Made by a program: the position numbers and the translations under genes. From positions 49,505-113,504 of the forward strand of contig NZ_JAGFWR010000019.1 in NCBI RefSeq assembly GCF_017599305.1: 64,000 nt of DNA, written 5' to 3'. Shown here in pieces: positions 1 to 8,642 of this stretch (the first letter of the stretch is position 1; every line of letters starts with the position of its first letter). This DNA comes from Micromonospora antibiotica. GTDB lineage: Bacteria > Actinomycetota > Actinomycetes > Mycobacteriales > Micromonosporaceae. A model generated the notes under the pieces. The model worked only from the letters and a program-made list of their open reading frames with translations. It ran no database searches and was not told where the DNA came from.

Positions 1-357
1 GACAAGCAGCGCGCTGCCCACCGCCAGCCCCGCCCGGGGACCCAGGTTGACCGTGGCCACCTCGTAGTCGCCGCCGCCGGAGGGGTACGCGTGCACGTTC
101 TGCCGGTAGCTGGCCACCACGGTCAGCATGACCACGACCACCGCGAGGGCGATCCACGGGGAGAACAGGAACGCCGACGCCCCGGCGATGGAGAGGGTCA
201 GCAGGATCTCGTCGGGGGCGTACGCGACGCTGGACAGCGCGTCGGAGGCGAAGACCGGCAGGGCGATGCGCTTGGGCAGCAGGGTGTGTTGGAGCCGGTC
301 GGACCGGAACGGTCGACCGACGAGGAGTCGCTTCAGCAGCGAGGTGGGACTGGCCAC
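1..357 (-). CDS. APC-family permease, N-terminal part (runs off window)
   Basis: The first 119 codons of a membrane transporter lie on the minus strand; the rest is beyond the left edge. The N-terminus is basic (SLLKRLLVGRPFRSDRL), followed by LPVFASDALSSVAYAPDE and a hydrophobic segment around residues 50-75, then SYRQNVHAYPSGGGDYEVA. This is the helix 1 to 2 pattern of the amino acid-polyamine-organocation (APC) superfamily. The GTG at 357 gives the usual short N-terminus; another in-frame GTG at 378 is possible. It is divergent from ceoB, 160 bp away. Permeases of this type sit beside ceoB/ceoC in mycobacteria, so a link to potassium or amino acid uptake is plausible, but the substrate cannot be read from this fragment. 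Confidence 0.85.
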   Translation of the reverse strand, partial: MASPTSLLKRLLVGRPFRSDRLQHTLLPKRIALPVFASDALSSVAYAPDEILLTLSIAGASAFLFSPWIALAVVVVMLTVVASYRQNVHAYPSGGGDYEVATVNLGPRAGLAVGSALLV

Positions 358-517
358 AAGCGCTAAGGGTACGACCACCGGATGGTGGTCGCCGGGGGGT
401 GCCTGATCCCGCTCCCACGCCCCGGCGCGGTACGGTTCGGTCCCCCGTCGGCGGGGTGGACGTGGCAGGCTCGCAGACGACAGTCGCCGGACGCAGGCGC
501 ACCTTGGGAGGGACACC

Positions 518-1183
518 GTGCACGTCGTGATCATGGGCTGTGGGCGGGTCGGCTCGACGCTGGCCCAGAGCCTGGAGTCCCGGGGGCACTCGGTGGCGGT
601 GATCGACCACGACGCCGACGCGTTCCGCCGCCTCGGCCCCGACTTCGCCGGGATCACCGTCACCGGTGCCGGCTTCGACGGCGAGGTGCTGCGCCAGGCC
701 GGCATCGAGCGGGCGGACGCCTTCGCCGCCGTCTCCAGCGGCGACAACTCCAACATCATCTCGGCCCGGCTGGCCCGCGAGACGTTCGGCGTCTCCCGGG
801 TCGCGGCCCGGATCTACGACCAGCGCCGGGCCCAGGTCTACGAGCGGCTCGGCATCCCCACCGTCGCCACCGTCCGCTGGACGGCCGACCGGATGCTGCG
901 CCACCTGGTCCCCGAGGGCAACGTGGAGATCTTCCGGGACCCGACCAGCACCGTGTCGATCATCGAGGTGCCGGTGCACAAGGACTGGATCGGTCGACCG
1001 CTGAGCCAACTGGAGCAGACGGCGGGGACCAGGGTGGCGTACCTGACCCGGTTCGGCATCGGCATGCTGCCCACCGCCTCCAGCGTCGTACAGGAGGGTG
1101 ACCAGCTCTACGTGCTGGTCACCGACGACATCGCCGCCTCGGTCACCGCGGTGGCCGCGACGCCGCCCGAAGGAGGGCACTGA
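518..1183 (+). CDS. ceoB: TrkA-type potassium uptake regulator, first of pair
   Basis: A 221-residue cytoplasmic RCK protein. Residues 1-120 form a Rossmann domain with the NAD-binding GCGRVGSTLAQSL motif and an acidic VIDHD at the end of strand 2. Residues 135-215 match the TrkA-C domain. Such proteins gate K+ channels or transporters in response to NAD(H) or cyclic dinucleotides. The start is GTG, with a GGGAGGGAC Shine-Dalgarno just upstream. The next gene starts 3 nt after this stop, so the two are co-translated. The name follows the mycobacterial ceoB-ceoC order. No membrane segment is present, so the partner pore is elsewhere, perhaps the divergent APC permease. Confidence 0.92.
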   Translation: MHVVIMGCGRVGSTLAQSLESRGHSVAVIDHDADAFRRLGPDFAGITVTGAGFDGEVLRQAGIERADAFAAVSSGDNSNIISARLARETFGVSRVAARIYDQRRAQVYERLGIPTVATVRWTADRMLRHLVPEGNVEIFRDPTSTVSIIEVPVHKDWIGRPLSQLEQTAGTRVAYLTRFGIGMLPTASSVVQEGDQLYVLVTDDIAASVTAVAATPPEGGH

Positions 1184-1186
1184 GCC

Positions 1187-1876
1187 ATGCGGATCGCCAT
1201 CGCGGGCGCCGGCAACGTGGGCCGGTCGATCGCCCAGGAGCTGATCGACAACGGCCACCAGGTGATGCTGATCGAACGGCAGCCGCGGATGCTGCGCCCG
1301 GACCGGGTGCCCACCGCCGACTGGGTGCTGGCTGACGCCTGCGAGCTGGCCAGCCTGGAGGAGGCGAACGTCGCGGGCTGCGACGTGGTGGTCGCCGCCA
1401 CCGGTGACGACAAGGTCAACCTGGTGGTGTCCCTGCTGGCCAAGACCGAGTTCGCGGTGCCCCGGGTGGTGGCCCGGGTCAACCGGGCCGAGAACGAGTG
1501 GTTGTTCACCGAGCAGTGGGGCGTCGACGTGGCGGTCAGCAAGCCCCGGGTGATGGCCGCGCTGGTCGAGGAGGCGGTCACCGTCGGCGACCTGGTCCGG
1601 TTGATGACGTTCCGGCAGGGCGAGGCGAACCTGGTGGAGATCACCCTGCCGCCGACCGCGCCCTACGTCGGCCAGCCGATCCACGCCGTGCCGCTCCCCC
1701 GGGACGCCGCGCTGGTGGCGATCCTGCGCGGTAAGCGGGTGCTGGTGCCCAGCCCCGACGACCCGATCGAGGCCGGCGACGAGCTGATCTTCGTGTGCAC
1801 CGCCCAGGTGGAGGACGACGTGCGCGGGGTGATCCTCGGCCCGGACAGCGTGGAACGGACCCGGGGCGCGACCTGA
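1187..1876 (+). CDS. ceoC: TrkA-type potassium uptake regulator, second of pair
   Basis: A 229-residue RCK protein paralogous to its upstream neighbour. The N-terminal Rossmann domain carries GAGNVGRSIAQEL, and MLIERQ supplies the acidic residue that usually contacts the NAD ribose. The C-terminal part from about residue 140 (GEANLVEITLPPTAP, then GDELIFVC) is TrkA-C. The ATG follows the ceoB stop after 3 nt, which suggests translational coupling and possibly a hetero-oligomeric gating ring. It is convergent with the DUF3159 gene 10 bp downstream. The family assignment is firm; the transported ion is inferred from the family. Confidence 0.92.
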   Translation: MRIAIAGAGNVGRSIAQELIDNGHQVMLIERQPRMLRPDRVPTADWVLADACELASLEEANVAGCDVVVAATGDDKVNLVVSLLAKTEFAVPRVVARVNRAENEWLFTEQWGVDVAVSKPRVMAALVEEAVTVGDLVRLMTFRQGEANLVEITLPPTAPYVGQPIHAVPLPRDAALVAILRGKRVLVPSPDDPIEAGDELIFVCTAQVEDDVRGVILGPDSVERTRGAT

Positions 1877-1886
1877 GCGCTGCCGG

Positions 1887-2570
1887 TCAGCTGCCCGGCA
1901 GCGGCGTCGGGGCGTTCTCCCGGGTCACCCGGCGCACCGTCCAGACCGTGATCAGCAGCAGCAGCGCGTACGGCGGGTAGCCCAGGGCGAGCCGGGCCAC
2001 CCCCAGCGCGGTGTCCTGGTGGGCCAGGTAGAGCCCGGCCTGCACCCCGACCTTGGCCAGCCACACCACTCCCCAGAGCACGGTGAGCTGGGTGAAGGTG
2101 CGCACCAGCCGGGGGTCGTCGCGCCACTCGGAGCGCCCCTTGGCGACCAGCACCGACCAGATCCACCCCACCAGGGGTTGCCGGATCACCGCGGAGAGCA
2201 GCAGGGCGATGCCGTAGCCGATGCCGTAGAGGATGCCCGGGAGGTAGAAGTCCCGTTCGTCCCCGGTACGCCAGGCGATGGCCGCCCCGATGCCCACGCC
2301 GAAGAGCCCGTTGACGGCGTGCCGGACCGGACGGCGTTGGACCAGCCGGACCACCGCGATCAGCAGCGCCACCCCGACCGAGGCGATCACCGCCGGCCGC
2401 AGCTCCCCGACCACGTTGGCCAGCACGAAGACCACCACCGGGATGCTGGACTCGACCAGCCCGCGCCAGCCGCCCAACTGGTCGGCCATCTGCTCGGCGA
2501 GGCTGGGCAGCCGTTCGTCGTCCGCCGGGGTGGTCTGCGGCTCGGTGGCCGGGGGCTGTCCTGTCGTCAC
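1887..2570 (-). CDS. DUF3159 membrane protein
   Basis: A 227-residue integral membrane protein with about six hydrophobic segments (for example VVVFVLANVVG, VALLIAVVRL, GIGYGIALLLSAVI, YALLLLITVW) after a hydrophilic 30-residue start. The family is confined to actinobacteria and has no assigned biochemical role. Its ATG overlaps the stop of the OB-fold gene by 4 nt (ATGA), so the two are translationally coupled. It belongs to the conserved block from here to dut. Function unknown. Confidence 0.85.
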   Translation of the reverse strand: MTTGQPPATEPQTTPADDERLPSLAEQMADQLGGWRGLVESSIPVVVFVLANVVGELRPAVIASVGVALLIAVVRLVQRRPVRHAVNGLFGVGIGAAIAWRTGDERDFYLPGILYGIGYGIALLLSAVIRQPLVGWIWSVLVAKGRSEWRDDPRLVRTFTQLTVLWGVVWLAKVGVQAGLYLAHQDTALGVARLALGYPPYALLLLITVWTVRRVTRENAPTPLPGS

Positions 2571-2947
2571 TTCGGCGACTCCAGCTCGTAGTACGGGTTG
2601 TAGATGACCTTGCGGTCGTCCCGGACGGCCACCCGGCCCCGGGCGGTGAGGTGCCGGCCCGGCTCGATGCCGGCGATGTGCCGTCGACCCAGCCAGACCA
2701 GGGTGACCACGTCACTGCCGTCGTAGAGGTCCGCCTCCAGGGTGGGCAGGTTGGTGCGCGGCGTGTAGACCACCGTGCGGAGCCGCCCGGCGACCGAGAC
2801 CACCTGCCCCCGCATGCACTGCCGGGCCAGCACGCCACCGGATTCGGCGCTCTCCCGGCGCAGCTCCTGCGCCTCGATCTCGGCCTCGCTGGCGGTGAAC
2901 CGGCGCAGGATGTCCCGCAGTGACTTCCTGCTCTCGTCGGTCGACAT
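2567..2947 (-). CDS. OB-fold nucleic-acid-binding domain protein
   Basis: A 126-residue protein. After a charged N-terminus (MSTDESRKSLRDILRRF), residues 50-125 look like a small OB barrel: GQVVSVAGRLRTVVYT, DVVTLVWLGRR, GRHLTARGRVAV. This resembles the tRNA_anti/OB type seen in single-strand nucleic acid binding proteins. The start was set at the ATG giving MSTDES, because upstream codons are Gly/Pro-rich and unconserved in character. Its stop overlaps the ATG of the DUF3159 gene. Conserved in actinobacteria; ligand and pathway unknown. Confidence 0.85.
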   Translation of the reverse strand: MSTDESRKSLRDILRRFTASEAEIEAQELRRESAESGGVLARQCMRGQVVSVAGRLRTVVYTPRTNLPTLEADLYDGSDVVTLVWLGRRHIAGIEPGRHLTARGRVAVRDDRKVIYNPYYELESPK

Positions 2948-3213
2948 GACCTCCGCGTCACCCTCTCCAGGTGGACCGGTCGGCACCGGCGCTGCTCCGA
3001 CCCCGGGCGGGACCGTGCCGCCAGCGTACGCCGATCGGGCCCCGACGGCGTCGGTGCGGTGTGCCGGTCCCGGCCCGAAGCCCGGGCCCACCCGACCGAG
3101 TCCCACCCGACCGACGACCACCCGGTCGACGATGGCCCGGTCCGAAGCCGGACAGCGGTCCGGGCCGGGTGCGGCCACCCTCGGGTGACGGCCTCCGGCC
3201 CGGACGGGGTCGC

Positions 3214-3849
3214 TCAGCTCTCGCTCGGGGCCTCGGCGGCCTGGTCGGCCATCTCCCGGGGCAACCGCAGCGGCAGCGGCTCACGGACCGGCTTCGCCTC
3301 CTGCCCCCGGTCGACCACCAGGCCGTCCAGGCAGGTGGCGAGCGGGCCGGCCGCGGCCGGGTCGGTGGCGACCGCGCCCTGGTAGACACCCCGGACCATC
3401 CAGCGCGGCCCGTCGATGCCGACGAAACGCAGGTCGGTCGGCCCGTCCGGGGTACGCACCCGGGCGTGCAACTCGACGCCGTACTCGCCCCGGGTCTCCT
3501 GGACGGTGGCGCCGTCACCGACCAGCGACTGCCGGATCTCCTCGCGCACCTCGTCCCAGATGCCCTCGGAGCGGGGCGCGGCGAAGACACCGAGCTGGAG
3601 GGCGTTGTCGCCGTTCACCAGCACGACCTGCTGGACGACGCCCTGCGGGTCGGCCTGCACCCGCACCTCGACCCCGGGCACCGCCGGGATGTGCAGGCTG
3701 CCCAGATCGAGCCGCTGCACGTCGTCCGGTGCCTCGGCGAGGTCGTACGGGCCACGGGCCGGGCCCGCCGCCTCGTACGAGTCGAGGACGTCGGCCCGCT
3801 GGTCACGGGCGTGCCGCCCACCGTCGGCCCGCTTTCGGGAGAAGATCAC
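3214..3849 (-). CDS. DUF3710 protein
   Basis: A 211-residue soluble protein starting VIFSRKRADGGRHARD, typical of the actinobacterial DUF3710 family. The GTG at 3849 was chosen because GGAGG lies 9 nt upstream. Conserved-looking stretches include LDLGSLHIPAVPGVEVRVQ and FVGIDGPRWMVRGVYQG. It lies 25 bp downstream of dut in the same orientation, so the two are probably co-transcribed. There are no membrane segments or catalytic motifs, and the function is unknown. Confidence 0.88.
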   Translation of the reverse strand: MIFSRKRADGGRHARDQRADVLDSYEAAGPARGPYDLAEAPDDVQRLDLGSLHIPAVPGVEVRVQADPQGVVQQVVLVNGDNALQLGVFAAPRSEGIWDEVREEIRQSLVGDGATVQETRGEYGVELHARVRTPDGPTDLRFVGIDGPRWMVRGVYQGAVATDPAAAGPLATCLDGLVVDRGQEAKPVREPLPLRLPREMADQAAEAPSES

Positions 3850-3874
3850 TGCGCCCACCCTCCGCTGTTCGCAC

Positions 3875-4405
3875 TCACCCTGCCACCTCTTCCGTCCGTT
3901 CGCCCGCCCGGTCGGGGCCCTCGGGCCCGGCCGGGCCACCGGGCGGGGGCACGAGCCCGGCATGGCCGCCGGTCGACCCGTGCCCGCCGGTCCCCCGTCG
4001 GGACCCGGGCAGCACCGCCACCGGCTGGAAATCGGCCCGCTCCACCCGCTGGACAACGAGTTGCGCGATGCGATCGCCACGGGAGATCTTCGCCGGTGCG
4101 CCCCGATCGTGGTTGATCAGGTTGACCAGGATCTCACCCCGGTAGCCGGCGTCGACCGTACCGGGCGCGTTGAGCACCGTCACGCCGAGCCTGGCGGCCA
4201 GCCCGGAGCGCGGGTGGACCAGACCGACGTAGCCCTCCGGCAGGGCCAGCGCCACGCCGGTGGGGACCAGGGCCCGGCCACCCGGGGGCAGCTCGACGTC
4301 CGCGGCGGCCACCAGGTCGGCGCCGGCGTCACCGGGATGGGCGTACGCGGGCAGCGGCAGCTCCGGATCGAGCTGCCGTACGGGCACGGGTACGACGTGG
4401 GTCAC
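3875..4405 (-). CDS. dut: dUTP diphosphatase
   Basis: Trimeric dUTPase that converts dUTP to dUMP and pyrophosphate, keeping uracil out of DNA and feeding dTMP synthesis. Conserved motifs are in order: AGADLVAA (motif 1), HPRSGLAARLGV (motif 2), NAPGTVDAGYRGEI (motif 3), GDRIAQLVVQ (motif 4) and GTGGHGSTG (motif 5). The protein is 176 residues, some 20 longer than minimal bacterial enzymes because of a Gly/Pro-rich C-terminal tail after motif 5. The GTG start has GGAAGAGG upstream. It is divergent from the DUF3093 gene 84 bp away. Confidence 0.96.
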   Translation of the reverse strand: MTHVVPVPVRQLDPELPLPAYAHPGDAGADLVAAADVELPPGGRALVPTGVALALPEGYVGLVHPRSGLAARLGVTVLNAPGTVDAGYRGEILVNLINHDRGAPAKISRGDRIAQLVVQRVERADFQPVAVLPGSRRGTGGHGSTGGHAGLVPPPGGPAGPEGPDRAGERTEEVAG

Positions 4406-4489
4406 GTTCTGCCTCTTCCGTCGGCGTTCACGGGGTGCCCCTGCCATCCTGCCGGGTCGACCGGCCGTCGTGTTCCGTACCCTTCGAGT

Positions 4490-4990
4490 GTGAGCCTGTC
4501 GCCTTCCCCGTCGTCGTCGACGCCGCGCGCCGCGGCCGCCCCGACGTACTCCGAGCGGCTCGGCCTGCCGTGGTGGTGCTGGCTGGCCGGGCTCGCCCTG
4601 GCCGGGTTCGCCGCCGCCGAGCTGTGGATGGGTGCCGGTGGGGTGCGGTCCTGGCTGCCGTTCGTGCTGCTGCTGCCGGCAGTCCTGGCCGGGCTGTGGT
4701 GGCTGGGCCGGGTCCGGGTCGCGGTCGACGGCGGTGAGCTGTGGGTCGACGACGCCCACCTGCCCGTGCGGTACGTCGCCGACGCCGTCGCGCTCGACGC
4801 CGAGGGCCGGCGCGAGGTACTCGGGGTGGGTGCGGACCCGCTGGCCTTCGTGGTGCAGCGACCGTGGATCGGCGGCGCGGTGCAGGTGGTGCTCGACGAT
4901 CCGGCCGACCCGACCCCGTTCTGGGTGGTGAGTTCCCGCCGGCCGACCGAGCTGGCCGCCGCCCTGCTGGCCGCCCGCGACGCGGCCTGA
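4490..4990 (+). CDS. DUF3093 membrane protein
   Basis: A 166-residue protein with a Ser/Pro-rich start, YSERLGLPWWCWL at residue 19, two adjacent transmembrane helices (about residues 25-45 and 50-70) and a soluble C-terminal half (VAVDGGELWVDDAHLPV, PFWVVSSRRPTEL). This is the layout of actinobacterial DUF3093. The GTG start keeps the Ser-rich leader. It is divergent from dut, as in the mycobacterial locus. Function unknown. Confidence 0.85.
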   Translation: MSLSPSPSSSTPRAAAAPTYSERLGLPWWCWLAGLALAGFAAAELWMGAGGVRSWLPFVLLLPAVLAGLWWLGRVRVAVDGGELWVDDAHLPVRYVADAVALDAEGRREVLGVGADPLAFVVQRPWIGGAVQVVLDDPADPTPFWVVSSRRPTELAAALLAARDAA

Positions 4991-5090
4991 ACGCCGCCGG
5001 CCCCGCCACTGCGCCGCTCCCGGCAGACCTTCCCGCCCGTGGTCAGGGTCGACCGCTCCTTCGCGGGTGCAGCGGGCGGGTCAAGGCGGG

Positions 5091-5157
5091 GTGGGTCAGG
5101 GCAGCAGGGTGGGTCAGGGCAGCAGGGCGGGTCAGGGCAGCAGGGCGGGGTGGGTCA
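5091..5157. repeat. 18-bp tandem repeat spanning a stop codon
   Basis: Three near-perfect 18-bp units (GTGGGTCAGGGCAGCAGG) at 5091, 5109 and 5127 are followed by a degenerate unit that overlaps the stop of the minus-strand gene ending at 5155. On the minus strand each unit contains CCTGACCC, a copy of the sequence around that stop codon. See the finding on stop-spanning repeats. Confidence 0.85.
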
Positions 5158-6024
5158 AGGCAGGGCGGGGCGCCCGCCGGGGGGCAGCTCCCGGCGCTGC
5201 TTGCGCAGGTCCCGCCGGAGCTGGTCGGCCAGGGAGCGGGTGGCCCGACGGTTGAGGTAGCTGGCGACGGCGGCCCCGGTGAGGAACGGGCCCAGCGTGG
5301 TCAGGTTGCGGCCGAAACGCTTGAGCAGGGTGTCCCGTAGTTCCTTGCGGGCGGCGGTACCGAGCACGGCACCCACCCCGGCGCCCGGCACCATCGGGTT
5401 GATTCCCCGCTGGCTGGCCCAGGACTGGAGCAGGGCGACGGTCCTGGGGGTCGTGCCGGTGGGCAGCGGCGCCCCGTAGATCTCGTGCAGCTCGCCGATC
5501 AGCTTCAGCTCGATCGACACCACGGCCACCGTCTCGGCGGCGAGCAGCACCGGCGCGGAGAGCAGGGTCGGCGCGACGGCCCACTCCACCGCGGCGACGC
5601 CGCCGCCGGCCGCACCCACCCCGGCGGTGGCCCGGGCGGCGTTGCGGACGAGCCGGTCGGCGAGCGCCTCGTCGTCCAGACCGGGGAAGTGCAGCCGCAG
5701 GGTGGCCAGGTCCCGGACCGGGACGTGCGGCGCGACGTCGGCGACCGTGTCGGCCATCCAACGTAGCGCCGACCGCGGCTTGAACAGGTCGCCCAGCCCT
5801 CGACCACGGGCCTGCCCGACCAGTCGGGTGAGCAGTTGCCGGCGGCGGGCGGGCGCGATGTCGTCGGCGGTCAGCGCCGCCACCGTCGCGCCCAACTCGT
5901 CGCCGGGCCGGGCAGCCGGGTCAGCCCCGGCGGTCCGGTCCTCGGGTACGGCGACGGGCGGCCCGGCGTCGGACAGCGACCCGTCCGGGTCGGACTCGCC
6001 ATGCCGCTCGCCGTGCTCGTTCAT
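5155..6024 (-). CDS. Conserved actinobacterial protein, possibly EcsC-like
   Basis: A 289-residue protein. The first 70 residues are acidic and Pro-rich, and the start MNEHGERHGES has a GGGAGGGCAG site upstream. The middle contains an Ala/Gly-rich hydrophobic stretch (GAAGGGVAAVEWAVAP, LLAAETVAVVSIELKLIGEL) and the C-terminus is basic (RRDLRKQRRELPPGG). The hydrophobic part recalls the EcsC/YaaC-like membrane-associated family, but only loosely. A tandem repeat overlaps its stop codon. Function unknown. Confidence 0.75.
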   Translation of the reverse strand: MNEHGERHGESDPDGSLSDAGPPVAVPEDRTAGADPAARPGDELGATVAALTADDIAPARRRQLLTRLVGQARGRGLGDLFKPRSALRWMADTVADVAPHVPVRDLATLRLHFPGLDDEALADRLVRNAARATAGVGAAGGGVAAVEWAVAPTLLSAPVLLAAETVAVVSIELKLIGELHEIYGAPLPTGTTPRTVALLQSWASQRGINPMVPGAGVGAVLGTAARKELRDTLLKRFGRNLTTLGPFLTGAAVASYLNRRATRSLADQLRRDLRKQRRELPPGGRPALP

Positions 6025-6155
6025 CTGCCTGCCCTCCCGAGGTCCCACCGGTTCCGGTGGACGCCGGTACGAGTCAAGCAGCAACCCGCCGTGTGCGCAC
6101 GGCGGCTCGGGCAGCGGCGGCCCCGCGAGGAGGCCGCCGCCGGTGGGGTGGGTAC

Positions 6156-6452
6156 TCAGACGCACTCACGGCAGATCAGGTCGCCGTTGCGCTCGACTGC
6201 CAACTGGCTGCGGTGATGCACCAGGAAGCAGCGCCCACATCGGAACTCGTCCTGCTGCATCGGGAGGACCTTCACGGTCAGCTCCTCGTCGGCCAGGTCG
6301 GCGCCGGGCAGCTCAAAGCTCTCGGCCACCTCGGCCTCGTCGACGTCCACGGCACCCGACTGTGAGTCGACCCGCCGGGCCTTGAGCTCTTCCAGGCTGT
6401 CCTCGCCGAGGTCGACCTCGTCGCGACGCGGGGCGTCGTAGTCGGTGGCCAT
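6156..6452 (-). CDS. DUF4193 zinc-ribbon-like protein
   Basis: A 98-residue acidic protein ending in two CXXC pairs (FRCGRCFLVHHRSQLA and LICRECV), which probably bind zinc. The start MATDYDAPRRDEVDLGEDSL is characteristic of the DUF4193 family, conserved across actinobacteria next to dut, cei and sigA. The start codon follows GGGAGAG. Function unknown; the zinc ribbon suggests interaction with RNA polymerase or a nucleic acid, which is inference only. Confidence 0.9.
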   Translation of the reverse strand: MATDYDAPRRDEVDLGEDSLEELKARRVDSQSGAVDVDEAEVAESFELPGADLADEELTVKVLPMQQDEFRCGRCFLVHHRSQLAVERNGDLICRECV

Positions 6453-6873
6453 CGGTTTCACTCTCCCATATCGATGTTGTCGCTTCCGGTTGTAACGCCG
6501 GGCGACGCTGTTTCGGTTCCCACTGGCCGGCCACCAATGTGTGTCGGTCGCCCCACCCGACGGCCTCTGGATCGAGGTCTCCGGGGCAAGCACCGACGAG
6601 CGCGGTACCTTACCCCCTCCCAGGCGAGGCATGTATACCGCCCTCGCGGCAGAGATGTACGCCCCAGGGACCCAAGATGTTCCCAATGTGACTCAGGCGA
6701 CACGAAGATAGGGGTAGTAGTACCCCGTTCCCGGTTGGCGCGCCGGCATGTCGGACTGTTTCCACGCGACTGCCGGACAACCGTTAACCTCAGCGGCGTA
6801 CTCGACGGCCGACGACACCGCCCGCCGACGGCGTCCGCCGCCACCACCACCTCACTGTCCGGGGAGCGCCCAG
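6453..6873. other. Intergenic region between divergent DUF4193 gene and cei
   Basis: These 421 bp separate two divergent genes and should contain both promoters. The stretch is less GC-rich than its surroundings. On the minus strand GTTACAAC, about 45 bp before the DUF4193 start, could be a -10-like element, but no matching -35 box is convincing. No gene-like frame with good codon bias was seen. Confidence 0.5.
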
Positions 6874-7404
6874 ATGAGTTTTGCGCGAGTGCGAGCACTC
6901 GTTGTCGTCGGACTGCTGGCGGCCGTCGCCCTGGTCTTCGTCGTCGTCGCCGTGGTCCGCGACACCCAGGGCAGCGGGGCCAACGCCAGGGGATGCCCCG
7001 AGGGCTGGCCGTTGGCCGACCTGTCCCTGCGCACCTACCAGGATGTCAAGATCAACATCTTGAACGGCACCGGCGAGCCGGGCCTGGCCAGCAGCGTGGG
7101 CGACGACTTCCGGAACCGGAAGTTCCAGGTCAAGAAGGAGGGCAACGCCGCGCACTTCGACGGCGTCGCGCTGCTGCGCTTCGGCCCCAAGGGTGTCGGC
7201 TCCGCGCACCTGCTGCGCGCCTTCTTCCTCGACAACGCCGAACGCGACTACGACGCGAAGCGCCAGGACGACACGGTCGACGTGGTGCTGGGCGACGGCT
7301 TCCAGCAGCTGGCCACCACCACCGAGGTCAACCAGTCCCTCGGCGACCTAGGTGCGCCGACCGCGCCGGAGGGCTCCTGCCCGATGCCGGTCGAGAACAA
7401 GTAA
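6874..7404 (+). CDS. cei: LytR C-terminal-domain envelope protein (Cei-like)
   Basis: A 176-residue protein with one N-terminal transmembrane anchor (residues 7-29, VRALVVVGLLAAVALVFVVV). The extracellular LytR_C domain runs from about residue 55 (VKINILNGTGEPGLASSVGD), including the hallmark NILNGTG. Mycobacterial Cei (cell envelope integrity) has the same architecture and the same position between the DUF4193 gene and suhB. The ATG has GGGGAGC upstream. The domain is thought to act in peptidoglycan or surface polymer assembly. The 3' end is duplicated downstream. Confidence 0.85.
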   Translation: MSFARVRALVVVGLLAAVALVFVVVAVVRDTQGSGANARGCPEGWPLADLSLRTYQDVKINILNGTGEPGLASSVGDDFRNRKFQVKKEGNAAHFDGVALLRFGPKGVGSAHLLRAFFLDNAERDYDAKRQDDTVDVVLGDGFQQLATTTEVNQSLGDLGAPTAPEGSCPMPVENK

Positions 7405-7530
7405 CCGACCACCGGTCAGCGCCAGGTGACCACCCGGTGGTCGGGGACGACCGGCCGACCGGTGGTCGGGAACCAGTAACCGACCACCGGTCGAGAACAG
7501 GTAACCGACCCCGGTCGGGGACGACCGACC
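7389..7530. repeat. Partial tandem duplication of the cei 3' end; hairpins
   Basis: GGTCGAGAACAAGTAACCGA at 7389, which includes the cei stop codon, recurs at 7489 with one change. AGTAACCGACCACCGGTC occurs at 7400-7417 and again near 7475. The units carry the inverted repeat CCGACCACCGG / CCGGTGGTCGG (for example 7405-7415 with 7434-7444), so each copy can form a hairpin between the convergent cei and suhB genes. It probably acts as a terminator. Confidence 0.75.
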
Positions 7531-7546
7531 GCCGGGCCGGCGGGGG

Positions 7547-8368
7547 TCAGGGGCCGCCGGAGGCGTTCAGGGCGGCCAACCGGGTGTGCAGGGGCGCGAA
7601 CAGCGCCGGCGGGGCCGCGAGGACGAGGTCGGGGCCGGCGGGCCGGCCGTTCAGCCCGGTCACCCGCAGCCCGGCCTCTGCGGCGACCAGTCCCCCGGCG
7701 GCCAGGTCCCAGGCGGCCAGCCCCTTCTCGAAGTAGGCGTCCACCCGCCCCTCGGCGGCCAGGCAGAGATCCAGTGCCGCCGCCCCCATCCGCCGGATGT
7801 CCCGGACCTCCCCGATCAGTGCGGCGACCACCCCGGCCTGGTGCCGGCGGCGACCGGCGTCGTAGCCGAATCCGGTGGCGACCAGCGCCTGCCCCAGGTC
7901 GGTTTCGGTGGAGCAACGCAGCCGGGTGCCGTCCCGCCAGGCGCCGCCCCCCGCGGTGGCGGTCCACTCCTCGCCGGTCGACACGTTGCGGACCACCCCG
8001 GCGACGACCTCGCCGTCCACCTCGGCGGCGAGCGACACCGCGCAGTACGGCAACCCGTAGAGGTAGTTCACCGTGCCGTCGATCGGGTCGACGATCCAGC
8101 GCACCCCACCCGCCCCGACCGCACCGGCCTGCCCGCCGCCGTACTCCTCGCCGAGCACCGCGTCGTCCGGCCGGGCCGCTCGCAGGGCGTCGCGGACCTG
8201 CTGCTCCACCGCCCGGTCGGCGGCGGTGACCACGTCGGTGACGGTGCTCTTGGTGGCCGCGACCGAGACCCCCTCGACCCGCATCCGGGCGGCGGTCGTG
8301 GCGGCGTCCCGGGCCACCGGGATCGCGATCTCGAGCAGATCCTGCGGTGTCGGTGTCGAACCGGTCAT
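7547..8368 (-). CDS. suhB: Inositol-1-monophosphatase family protein
   Basis: A Mg2+-dependent sugar-phosphate phosphatase of 273 residues. The family metal and phosphate motifs are present: LGEEYGG (Glu ligand), WIVDPIDGTVNYLYG (the DPIDGT signature) and AYFEKGLAAWDLAAGGL (WD motif). In actinobacteria such enzymes dephosphorylate myo-inositol-1-phosphate for mycothiol and phosphatidylinositol; SuhB homologues also act in rRNA transcription. The ATG (MTGSTPTPQ) was preferred over a GTG 79 codons upstream, because the extra segment is Arg/Pro-rich and unlike the family. It diverges from sigA. Confidence 0.9.
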   Translation of the reverse strand: MTGSTPTPQDLLEIAIPVARDAATTAARMRVEGVSVAATKSTVTDVVTAADRAVEQQVRDALRAARPDDAVLGEEYGGGQAGAVGAGGVRWIVDPIDGTVNYLYGLPYCAVSLAAEVDGEVVAGVVRNVSTGEEWTATAGGGAWRDGTRLRCSTETDLGQALVATGFGYDAGRRRHQAGVVAALIGEVRDIRRMGAAALDLCLAAEGRVDAYFEKGLAAWDLAAGGLVAAEAGLRVTGLNGRPAGPDLVLAAPPALFAPLHTRLAALNASGGP

Positions 8369-8642
8369 CGAAACTGCCCCTCTCGCGCCGCCCTGCGGCA
8401 CCGGACGTACCAACCGGGCCCCCACGGCCGGGGACCCACCGGCCGCCGCGTCTGCCGTCCGGTGCGACACGCGCGCCCCACCGCGCATCGTCGATCTCCT
8501 CCGGACAGCATAGGCAGCCCGCGTCACGCCCGGACCCCGCCGGTGTGGCAGCAGGTCCGGGCCCCGATCGACGGGCCGTCCGACCCGGGCCGAGCGGGTG
8601 GCCACAAAGTCGACATCCGGGCCGAACCGGCGGTACAGACGG